From: Lunularia cruciata
Taxonomy: Eukaryota > Streptophyta > Marchantiopsida > Lunulariales > Lunulariaceae
DNA length: 64,000 bases
Direction: 5' to 3'
NCBI GenBank assembly: GCA_948567375.1
Contig: OX419761.1
Span: forward strand, 55,244,501-55,308,500
Both the position numbers and the translations under genes were made by a program. The notes under the pieces are model-generated. The model worked only from the letters and a program-made list of their open reading frames with translations, did not search any database and was not told where the DNA came from. This document shows, piece after piece, positions 11,205 through 20,739 of the stretch; positions within the stretch are counted from its first letter, which is position 1, and each line of letters opens with the position of its first letter.

Positions 11205-11213
11205 TATAAAAAT
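11205..11213 (+). promoter_or_regulatory. TATA-like box 27 nt before the LTR gene
   Basis: TATAAAAAT at 11,205; the ATG follows 27 nt after its first base. The same box and the same 27-nt spacing occur in the 3' LTR (21,119, ATG 21,146) and the solo LTR (29,562, ATG 29,589). A TATA box usually sets the start 25-30 nt downstream, which here is the ATG itself, so either the leader is almost absent or this is not the promoter in use. Confidence 0.45.
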
Positions 11214-11231
11214 TGAGCTAACGGCAAAGCA

Positions 11232-13807
11232 ATGTCAAGCAATTTTCCTTTTCCGTGGAGAAGTCGTCCTGCAGGTGATCATGGGAAGGAAAATAGAGTT
11301 GAAGATGCGCTAGTGTGTAGAGGAGAAGTTGAGAGAGTGAAACCGAGAGACATTGAGAAAGCAGGAGAGATGGGAGGAGGAAAGAAGAACTCCAAATTTG
11401 CAGTGAGGAATCATGCAATTCGAAGGTTAGACCTGATCGCAAGAATTGAAGTTTTGAGCCGACTTTGGATCATGTTCTTGGCATGGAACTGGAATGTCAG
11501 TTTTCCAGGTTTCATGATGGAGATAATCAAGAGCAAGGTTCTTGATGGCCCCAAGGAAGAAGGGAAGAGAGGAAATCCGGCTTGCTGGACAGAGTCGGAT
11601 TGGAGATTAGTGCTCAGGAGAGAAGCAGGCATGGAGCAGGGTGCCACATTCTTGGGTAAGGGAGAAGCAGCAGAAGAGACTCAAGAAGTGAGAGATGCTT
11701 TCTCTTTGAAGAGAACAAAGAATAGGTATAAGGTTGAGAGTTACAAGGATCCAGTGAAGAGAGGGATCGTGAGTGCTCTCATGGCAATCCTGAAGCCGGA
11801 GAGAACACCTTATGTGATGAAACACCAAGCGGTGTTCTTCCATAAGTTGTTTGTAGGAAAACCTATCAATTGGGCGAGGTGCTTCCATGGGAGGACTAGA
11901 CAGATGGTCTAGAATTTGCAGGATAAGTTGCCTCCACACAACATTGTGCCATTTGCAGCACACTTCTACCTCAAGTTGAATTTGCTCAATTTGGCAAAGT
12001 GAAATAGAATGGTGTCTCACTTCCATCCCGACTTGAGAAAAGAAGTCGACATGGAGGAACAGCAGTACATTCTTCAAATCTGGAGCACGGATGAGTACTA
12101 CAAGAAGACGGGTAAGAGCGTGGAGACAAAAGCGAGTACTCCGAGGTCAAAGAAGCGAAGTCGGCAAGGAGAAGCCAAAGACAAGACAAGACCTCGGAAC
12201 ACCAAGAGAGGAAACCCAAGGAAAAGCATGGTGGTGATCACGTCAGAAGATGAAGACTCAGAGGGCAAAGCCGAGTGCAAGTCCAAAGACTCAAAATGCA
12301 AGGAAGAGCCGGAGCTTACGCTGCAAAGTGGAGATACAAGTAGCAATAGTGATGAAGGTGGAGAAATGATGTTGGTACAAGCTGTTGTTATGGAAGAAGA
12401 AGAAGAAGTTTGGGTGGAGCTCAAGCCAGAAGATAATACAAAGTTGGAGGATGAGATACTTGAGCCCGAGGAGAAGAAGTTTGCAATCCATAGGGGAGTT
12501 TGTTCAAGGCGCAAGGCAAAGTGTGAAGCGGGTCCAAGTAAGGCAAAGGAAGGAGTGAACGCTAGCTCAGGAAGTGAAGCGTCAATTCCAATACGAAGAC
12601 TACAAAGAAGGAGGCGAGTATCGGGTGAAGAAGAAGTAAGGAAGGAGATTGCTACGCAAGAGGAGGTAGTTGCGAGTGATGGAGAGGAGTACCTGCGGGA
12701 GATTGTGTGTCCATTGTTGGTGAAATTGGAGCACAAGAAGAAGGAGATGCAGTCAACATGTCCGGAGGTGAAGATTGTTTTGTAGGTGTTAGTGAGATTA
12801 GAAGAAGAGAACTCGGAGTTGAAGAAGAGTATAACCCGAGGTGAGGAGGAAAGGGAAGTACTGCAAGGGGAGCCAGTAGTGCACAGTCAAGTGATTGAAG
12901 ACTTGAAGAGAGAGGTGATGTATCAAGAGGACCTTGTGAAGAAGAGTGACATAGCGAAGGAAAGACAAGTAGCAGAGGATGAGATCTTGAAGCAACAATT
13001 TGTTGAGTCAAGATTAGAAATTATCCATGCTATGGCAAGGGTAGCAGCAAAGGAACAAGAGCTCGATAGAGTCATGGAGAGTGTACAAGAGAAGAAGCAA
13101 CTGTGGTAGCGGGAGTTGGCAGTAAGATATCAAGCAGAAGAGAGATTACAAGAGTTACTTTGTAATCAAGAGGAGAAGATTGAGCAGAAGGAGAAGGAGA
13201 AAGAAATGGTGAAAGCCGAGTTTGAGGCTGAATTGGCGATATACAGAGAAGATTGGCTTGCAGATTGGGAACGAGAAAGGAAGATGAGATTGGAGCCATT
13301 GAAGGAGATTGTCCTCACAATGAACGCAATGTTAAGTACAGGACCAGCATTTGGATTGAAGAGACAAGGCTGCATGAGTTGAAGTTGTTGGTGCAAGAGA
13401 CGAGGAGGAGACAAGCAAAGGACACTGATTTGAATGTGTTGTTAATTAGTCTCAGGACTCGTGTAGATAGGAAAATATTAGAAGAAGATAATATTGCAAT
13501 TAGATTAGACTTAATGAAATTAGAGATAGATAGACTACAGAAAGACGTTAGAGCCAAACCCGAAGTTGATGAAGTAGGAGTGCAGATGTCTTCAAAGTTA
13601 CCAGTGGAGACATTAGAGAAGAGAGGGTCGGGAGATAAGGAGTTAGATAGATTACCCACTAGTGAAATGTCAGATTAGGAAAGAGAATTGTTGGATCTGG
13701 TAGCAGAAGTAGGAGATATGAAACCCGAGGACATAGTAGTAGGAACTAAAGTTACTTTGGGTTTGGGTTTGAAAGCAGAAGATGAGGTAGACATCGGATC
13801 GGATTAG
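11232..13807 (+). pseudogene. LTR-encoded coiled-coil protein, 5' LTR copy
   Basis: Product unknown to me. The frame starts with ATG at 11,232 (MSSNFPFPWRSR) and ends with TAG at 13,805. The N-terminal 250 residues look globular and are rich in aromatic residues (FLAWNWN at about residues 82-88; later KVESYKDPVKRG, QAVFFHK and a HFHPDLR motif). Residues 290-450 are Ser/Glu/Lys-rich with a basic run IRRLQRRRR that could be a nuclear signal. From about residue 500 to 720 the heptad-like, Glu/Lys/Leu-rich sequence predicts a coiled coil, followed by a tail ending DEVDIGSD. Stops at 11,910, 12,000, 12,783, 13,107 and 13,676 and one 1-nt frameshift near 13,340 break it. It is not gag or pol, which lie downstream. 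Confidence 0.75.
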
Positions 13808-13923
13808 TAACCGATTTGAGATTTGAATAGGCAGATATGAAGAGGTGCATTGTCATTTTGGATCTGCAGGTTTGTAGAGTCATAGGAAGGGTGCATTAGG
13901 AAGATAACTATCGATTGCTTCAC

Positions 13924-13931
13924 TATTTAAG
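13924..13931 (+). promoter_or_regulatory. second TATA-like box near the LTR end
   Basis: TATTTAAG, also at 23,805-23,812 in the 3' LTR and 32,264-32,271 in the solo LTR. It lies about 670 bp before the LTR end, a normal place for the genomic RNA promoter. If it is the one used, the LTR gene lies wholly in U3. Which box is active cannot be decided from sequence. Confidence 0.4.
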
Positions 13932-14608
13932 AGTGGCATTTGCAATCAGATGTTGTTCAGTGCTCATAATTCTAAGAATAGATAAAGCAAAGTGTTGTGA
14001 AGTAGTGCTCGTCGCTTGAGCTTGATTCCGAGTATCAGCTTTGCAATTGTGTTTGTGAGTGTGTGGAGAAATTTGAAGTGCAAGTCAGTGTGCTTGTTGG
14101 ATGTTGGATTCCGTAGTCTTGATCTTCATTCTGTGTGTTTGATCCTGAGTGAAGTGCAATCAAAGCAATGCCTTGACAGATCTGAGAGGAATTGTAGTGT
14201 TGGTAGTATTCTGCATTTGTGAGTGTAGTGCAAAGTTGATTTGAAGCAATTTTGATTGAGGAAGTTATGCCTTTAGTAGAGGGGTGGAACACAATTATGA
14301 GGCAAATTCGTTTTGCAGTGAAGTGATGTTTTTGGGAGAGCCTGAATCATCACAATCAAGATTGTTTGGAAAGATTTGATGGAGTTGTGATTAAGGAGTG
14401 TGAAATTTGTGACAAGACTGTGAATCAATGCTTGTTACTCTCTTTTGGGTGTGGTTTCTACCTCAGAGACTAAAGAAGAACTCAAGAAGAACTGAAATTG
14501 TAACTTTGACTTTGTATTTGACCAATTCTGACTCGTATCTTTGCAAGAACAAACTTTACTTACTCAATTACCGCAAAATTGATATTTGTCGGGTTGTCAC
14601 ATGATTTT

Positions 14609-14627
14609 TGGCGCCACTGCCGGGGAT
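14609..14627 (+). other. primer binding site of element B
   Basis: TGGCGCCACTGCCGGGGAT starts 7 bases after the 5' LTR. It is one base away from the TGGCGCCGTTGCC type that Athila/Tat gypsy elements use with tRNA-Asp, as I recall it. It is where the tRNA primer for minus-strand DNA synthesis would pair. Confidence 0.8.
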
Positions 14628-14689
14628 ACAAATCTCGGAAGTGGAAGAATACAAAGCCAAATTTGAAACTGGGTATCAATGCAATATGA

Positions 14690-16814
14690 ATGTTTGCATC
14701 GAGAGAACAACGTGAAGAGAGAGCTCAAAGACAAGCATTGCAGCGTGAAGAAGACAAACGTTTGAATGTCCCTTCTATTGTTGACAAAACCAAACGAGAG
14801 GCGTTGGACTTTCAACTCCTTCACAAAGTGCAAGAAGCCCTGCAAGAGCTTGACCATAAGAAACACGAAGGCGGTTGGCAAGGCTACTTTGCATCTCCCT
14901 CTTTGTCCAAGAAGAAGAAAGACTTGAGTGGCCAAATATATGCATTGTGGCCTAGTACACCGACTTCCCCTAGAGCTGTAAAGGAAGTCGCGTCCTTAAA
15001 GAACTTTGTTCAAGAAAAGACAGCACAAACACTTATGGAAGAAGAGTGTCAACATCTTCTACCAACGATTCCTCGGTTGTCTTGGAGGAATTTTGAAGAA
15101 CACATTGGAGGTGTTGATCCTAATTCTTCCACCCGGGTTGAAGTCAACACCCTCATAGCAGAAATTGTTGAAGAAGACTCTACCTTGAATTTGACAAATT
15201 GGAATCCCAAGGCTAACAACTCGGTGTCAATTCCAGCCAATCCCTCAGTTCTGTCAAGTTCAACACTACCTCAGCCAATCCTAGTGCATCAAACGATGAC
15301 TTTGTTGCCTATCATCCGACACGCTTATCAAAAATATTAGGAGATGGAGCAAGACAAAGACCCCGATGAATTCATCAAAGAATTCAAAGTCATCTCCTTT
15401 GCTAACAAGGAGCATGACTTGGCGGATTGACTGAGAATTTTCCCAAGTTTGCTCCGAAAGAAAGCTCGGAGCTGGTACACCCATGTGACCCAGAAGGAGT
15501 TCATACCCGTAGACTGGGCAGACTTGAGAAACAACTTCCTAGAACAATTCCGGGAGGTTGACTACAACACAAGTGTCTTTGCGGCACTCAACGATTGAGA
15601 CCGAGGCAAGAAGGAGAAGTTGAGAGATTACTCTGAGCGGTTCATGGCACTCTTGAACCGAGTTCCCAAGCAATCGGGGGTGGTGGGTTACTCCGATGCC
15701 CAAGCCATCACCTGGTTCCTCGGGGGACTTTCACCAAAGATCTGAATCTTTGCAAGGGAGAGGAATGTAACTTCCCTTGACAAAGTACTCAAACATGTCG
15801 CTTGTTATGAGGCGGCCCACTTTCACTCTACCGGCAACTGGAGAAATTGGGAGAAGAAAGGCAAGAAGCCCAAAAGGAGAGCTTCGTGCAGTACATTCCC
15901 TTCTTCAAAAGAATCCTCTACGTCTTTGAGCTCTTCTTCAGAATTGTGGGGGTAAGAAACCAGTGACTCCTCCAGCAAAGAGTGTAAATAAGGTGGATAC
16001 CAAGCTGGAAGCCCTCATCAAGGAGTTTTCAGATTTCAAGATCCAGATGATTGGGGCCAAAGACAGAAGGAAGGCCGCAGCATTTGGCAGATCAAATGTA
16101 TGGTGCACCGCATGTGGCAAGTCGGGCCATGCAAACACGGAATGCAATACTCGTAATGCATTCTTGGTGCAGCAGATGGATTGGGTTCCAAGATGGAACC
16201 AAGACAAGGAAGAAGAGGTTGTGTACCAAACGCAAGAAGTACAGCCTCTGGCTAGCACATCGTATCAAGGTCCAAGGTTTGGACCAAGGGAGTATAACCC
16301 CAATGCTCCTCCACAAAGACCACCGATGAGCAACCAAAATTGTCCTCAGAATGTTGCACTCGGAGCCTGTTACAATTGTGGCTCAATGGGACATTGGTCT
16401 CCAAATTGTCCGGAGCCAAGAAGGCAAATCGGGTATGTTCCCTTGTGCAGAAATTGTAAAGGATCAGGGCATATAGGCAACCAATGCCCTCACCCACTAA
16501 ACCCAAAGCCGCTTCTAAAATATGTAGAGATCCTTGTTGAGCGTGCAACAATTCAGGTGAAGGGGGATATAAATGTAAATTGTATCACGCTTGAGGAGGA
16601 GAGACCTCAAGAAGGGAGTCCGGCCTCGGAAGGGGAATGGCCAGACCTTGAAATTTTGAAGGTTGAGACACGCGCCAATAAGAAGAAGCATCATTCCAAA
16701 GAACTGAGTACGACTTTGTCGTCTTCTAGAAAGGCAAAAAGACTGCGCCCAAAGGCGATTCTTTCTGCCAAGGAGGAAAAGATCCTCTCAAAAGCCAAAG
16801 CTAAAGCCTTGTAG
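14690..16814 (+). pseudogene. gag polyprotein, element B
   Basis: Starts at ATG 14,690 (MFASREQREERAQRQ). A charged N-terminal part is followed by a retrotransposon capsid region around 15,350-15,800 (DPDEFIKEFKVISF, LRKKARSWYTHV, DWADLRNNFLEQF), then three CX2CX4HX4C zinc knuckles: CTACGKSGHANTEC (about 16,105), CYNCGSMGHWSPNC (about 16,370) and CRNCKGSGHIGNQC (about 16,445). Three knuckles is more than the one or two usual in gypsy Gag. Stops at about 15,338, 15,428, 15,597 and 15,744 and a frameshift near 15,950 interrupt it. The C-terminal part after the knuckles is basic and lysine-rich. Confidence 0.8.
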
Positions 16815-17135
16815 AAAGAACTTAAGGAGGCACTACTCAGAACTTAGGAAATGAGTTTGGAGGAGGAGACGAAGACAAAGTCTCCAGTTTTTCCGGTGGA
16901 CATCTGATCCAAAGTAAAGGGTCTGATCCAAGCCAAGGTGGGCCAACCCAAGGAACCTCGGGTTAAAGCCACTTGCAATCCCGTCACCATTTTGAAGCGT
17001 CCAAAAGTCAAGATGGAACATGGAGAGACTTTGAACCCAAAGCCAAAGGCAAAGACGGTCAAATTGGGAGGAGTACCCCAATAAAATATTGTAGCAAATC
17101 TGGCAGCCAGAAATGCCAACGTTACATTTAAGCAA

Positions 17136-17560
17136 TTGTGGGAAGATAACAAGCTGTACAAGAAGCAGCTGAATTTGGCCCTCAAGAAGGTGAGGTTGAT
17201 GTCAAAGAAGGACCTGCCCGCTATTTATCATATTGAACAAGAAGATTTGAGATCTCTTGAGGTAGACACGGAGATTGCAGGGTGCATGATCACATTGATA
17301 CCCATTGATTTGGGGTCCGGTGTGAATGTCATGACCAAAGATACTACAAATTGACTTGGGTACCAAACATTTGAGCCAACACCCCAAGCTTTGAAATTTG
17401 CAGACCAAACCAGGAGATGGCCTTTGGGTATGCTGTCAAATATAACCACGATCATTGGAGGGGTGCCCTTCAAGTTGAACTACATTGTGTTGCGACCGGT
17501 GACAAAGATTGGTTACCCTCTGTTGATCGGAAGACCCTGGTTGTACAGTGCCTAAGTTGT
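17136..17560 (+). pseudogene. protease region, element B
   Basis: An aspartic protease motif reads PIDLGSGVNVM at about 17,303-17,335, the DLGxxVN form often seen in plant gypsy elements. It is followed by frame-broken sequence containing the protease end (LLIGRPWL read across 17,523-17,546). A stop at 17,352 and frame changes show that it is decayed. The 320 bp between gag and here (16,815-17,135) contain spacer that also occurs at the left window edge (1-69). Confidence 0.6.
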
Positions 17561-18960
17561 GGTGGATTGGCATCAGCAGAAGTTAAGATTCAAGGACATT
17601 TCGTCCAAAGATCAGAAGCTAGTGACTATGAGTTGGATGAAAGTTCCCCACCTCATGGAAACAAGTTCATCAAAAGAGGAGGACAAATCCAAAGACTCAT
17701 CGACTTCGTCCTCAAACAAATCCAAAGACAAAGTCCAATTGAACTATTTGGAATGCTACGAGGTGGATGTCAAAAATGAAGATCCATATGACCTCGCCTC
17801 GGGTGAACATGACTTAGAGGAAGGGGGTTTGATGGCAGCTCGCCTCAGGTTAAGCCAAGTAAGCCACATTGAAGGAGTCATAAACCCCAATGACTGTCAA
17901 GATGTTGTATTGACTGAAGGAAAAATTTTAAAAATTTTGAAGATAGTCACTTCGGAGGAGTTGGCGGGATACACTGCCCTGTTCATAGAATTCAAGGATG
18001 TATTTGCCTGGTCTATTGATCAAATGCCGGGTATTCCACAAGAATTTGGAGAACACCGGATTGATCTGGTTGAAAGTGCGGTTCCGGTTTGGCAAAGACA
18101 ATACCGCCTGAACCCAAAGTACTCTCTTTTGGTGAAAGATGAAATCAACAAGTACTTAGGGGCCGAAATCATCTTCCATGTCTTAAGCAGTGAATGGGTT
18201 TCCCCATTGTCATTGTCCCGAAGAAGAAAACAAGGAAGATCCGAGTGTGCCAAGACTTTCGGAAATTGAACACAGTCACAAGGAAGGATCATCATCCCTT
18301 GCCTTTTACCGATACAATTTTAGATCAAGTAGCTGGTCATCCTTGTTATAGATTTCTCGATGGATTTTTAGGGTACAATCAAGTATCCATTCAAGAAGAA
18401 GACAAGGATAAAACCACATTCACAACCAATTGGGGCACTTTTGCTTACAATCAAATGCCCTTTGGGTTGTGTAATGCTCTTGCTTCTTTCCAGCGGATGA
18501 TGAATTCAATCTTCAAAGATTTCCTGTGCAAATTTGTGGAAGTCTTCATTGATGAGTTTTGTGTGTTTGGGCAAAGAGATGTACATTTAGATTACCTTCG
18601 CCAAACTTTTGAAAGGTGTCTTTTTGCCGGCTTGTCATTACACCCGGAGAAATGCTTCTTTGCAAGGAAGGATGGAATTCTTTTGGGGCATCGGGTGTCA
18701 AGCCGAGGTATTGAAGTTGATGTCAAGAAGGTTAAAGTAATCACAACTTTGGAATCCCCGAAGAACATCCGGGAGCTAAGAGCCTTCTTGGGACATGTCG
18801 GATACTATAGACACTTCGTGTCAAATTATGCGGTGCTTGTTGCACCCCTTACAAAGCTTCTGAAGAAATCCAAAGACTATCTATGGGAAGCAAATCAAGA
18901 AGAAGCTGGTTGAAGCATCAGTTATGAGGGCCCCAAATTAGGACATCCCTTTTCATGTAT
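17561..18960 (+). pseudogene. reverse transcriptase, element B
   Basis: Readable in two frames: 17,559-18,269 (linker and RT entry) and 18,194-18,913 (RT core). Motifs: FPIVIVPKKKTRKIRVCQDF, YRFLDGFLGYNQ, FTTNWGTFAYNQMPFGLCNA and the catalytic box VFIDEFCVFG. The second catalytic Asp is Glu (GAG at 18,554-18,556), where family A keeps FIDDF. GILLGHRVSSRGIEVD and FLGHVGYYRHF follow. The Asp-to-Glu change would be expected to cripple polymerisation. A stop and frameshift end the region near 18,911-18,960. Confidence 0.85.
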
Positions 18961-19350
18961 ATGAGGACACTTTGTCCATGGCCATCGGAGTTATCTTAAG
19001 TCAAAAGGACAAAAAGAAGAAGGACTACCCGATGTATTATGCCAGCCGACAACTTTCAGTTTTTGAAAAGAACTATTCAACTATTGAAAGAGAAGCACTC
19101 GGAATGGTGTATGCCTGCAAGAAATTTTGCCACTACCTGTTGGGATATGAGTTTGTCTTCTATGTTGACCATTATGCATTGCAACATTTGGTCAAGAAGG
19201 CAGATTTGTCCGGGCAAATTGCAAGCAGATTTGTCTGAGCAAATTGCAAGATGGATCCTATTGTTACAAGAATTCACATATAGTGTACAAGTAAGGAAGG
19301 GATCTTTGCATTTGAATGCGGACTTCCTGTCTAGGTTAGAAACTCAAGAC
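18961..19350 (+). pseudogene. RNase H, element B, broken by a 25-bp tandem duplication
   Basis: Family features are YASRQLSVFEKNYSTIEREA, CKKFCHYLLGYEF and, later, LNADFLSRLE. The sequence GCAGATTTGTCCGGGCAAAT at 19,200 is repeated at 19,225 with two changes, giving two 25-bp units (19,200-19,224 and 19,225-19,249). Since 25 is not a multiple of three, the frame is lost here. Confidence 0.75.
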
Positions 19351-20728
19351 CAGGAGTGGGAAATTGACTATCGGTTCCCTGACAAAGAGTTGTATCAATT
19401 ATCAGCAATGCAAAGTACGAGGTATGGGTTTAGAATATCATTATCTGCATACTCTCCATTGTCCCAAAGGGATGGACCTGGAGCAAAGGGAAGTCTTTCT
19501 CAGGAAAATGGGGTCGTACCAGCTCAAACACAACATTTTATTCAAGATGGGCAAAGACGAATACTTCGGCGATGCTTAGAGTCATACAAAGTAGGAGAAG
19601 TGATTGAATCTTTACACTCGGAAGCATTGGAAGGGCACTATGCTTTGAAGAATACTGTAAAGAAGATTCTTTTGGCAGGGTATTGGTGGCCTACAATGTA
19701 CAAAGACGTGCATGCTCATATCCAAAGCTATGATGCTTGTCAAAGAATGGGGAAGCCGATGGCTACTTCTCAATGGCCTTTGAGACCAATTTTGCCTTTG
19801 GCCTTATTTGAGAAATGGGGGATTGATTTTGTGAGTCCCATTCAACCAGTGACCCAAGTCACAAGAAATCAATACATTTTGGTTTGCACTGACTATGCTA
19901 CCAAGATGGTCGAAGCTGAAGCAACTCGTAGAGATGATGCCAAAACTGTGGCGGAATTTTTCTTTTGAAACATCATCTCCCGATATGGGTGTCCTCTAGA
20001 ATTGGTTAGTGACTGAGGAACACACTTTTTGGAACTCTATAATGGAGGCGTTAACCAAGTACTTTCAGATTAAACATCGGAAGACGACTCCTTATAACCC
20101 AAAAGCAAATGGCTTAACGGAAAAGGCGAATAGGTTACTTTGCAAAATTTTGAATAAGGTGACTGTCAATTATGCCTATAACTGGGATACAAAATTACCA
20201 GCCACATTGTGGGCATATCAAACGACAAGAAAGATTACAACCAAACAAACTCCATACTTCTTGACATATGGCTTGCATCCCATACTACCAATTGAATTTG
20301 AAGTACCAACATATCGGATACTTTGCAAAGAACGACTATCAGAGGAAGAAAGTCAGGATCTTTGGATTCATCAACTGATGTAGTTAGAAGAGAAAAGAGA
20401 CAATGCAATGCAAACCACGAAGGAAGTACAAGCACAGAGGAAAGTCAACCATGATAAGCATACCAAGCTTGTGGCTGTACATGAAGGAGATTTGGTTTTG
20501 TTATATGACAATCGCCAAATATTTTTTCGAGGCAAGTTGCATTTAAGATGGATGGGCCCCTATCGAGTTCTTCATCTTAATGAAAATGGGTCCATGCAGC
20601 TTGTAGACCTGGAGGGCAATTCTTTTGCCACTCGAGTAAACGGGTGGAGAGTTTGGAGATATTGGACCATAGACTTGGAAGTCTCTAAGACACTTGAGGT
20701 CTATGTTCACGGGGATGCTCACATTTGA
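19351..20728 (+). pseudogene. integrase, element B
   Basis: Zinc-binding region with LHSEALEGHY and YWWPTMYKDVHAHIQ, but the first Cys of the CxxC pair is Tyr (SYDACQ). The core starts FEKWGIDFVSPI (Asp present), the second motif is cut by TGA (VSD stop GTHF, about 20,014), and the third Glu is in NGLTEKANRLL (about 20,110). A C-terminal part (FRGKLHLRWMGPYRVLHL, 20,540-20,590) has the GPY motif. The reading frame ends at 20,728, right before the polypurine tract. At least four stops or frame breaks make it non-functional. Confidence 0.8.
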
Positions 20729-20739
20729 GGGAGGGAGTA
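20726..20739 (+). other. polypurine tract of element B
   Basis: TTGAGGGAGGGAGTA directly precedes the 3' LTR start TGTGGTGCCC at 20,740. It also covers the stop codon of the integrase frame. Confidence 0.8.

Larger units (their letters stand above)
10819..14601 (+). repeat. 5' LTR of element B (3,783 bp)
   Basis: Begins TGTGGTGCCCACA after GTGAC and ends GGGTTGTCACA, 7 bases before the primer binding site. It holds a TATA-like box at 11,205-11,213, an 850-codon gene (11,232-13,807), a second TATA-like box at 13,924-13,931 and about 670 bp of non-coding sequence to the end. It is 40 bp longer than the 3' LTR, mainly because the 3' LTR has lost an in-frame stretch near 23,275. Confidence 0.93.

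Noticed and set aside
11218-12736. Long minus-strand frames opposite the LTR gene
   Set aside because: They mirror the codon pattern of the plus-strand gene and show no motif of their own.
14016-14222. 68-codon frame near the end of B LTRs, the same length at 4,462, 23,897, 32,356 and (minus) 2,495
   Set aside because: It begins with TTG and has no ATG; the equal length follows from shared LTR descent. I keep it only as a note.
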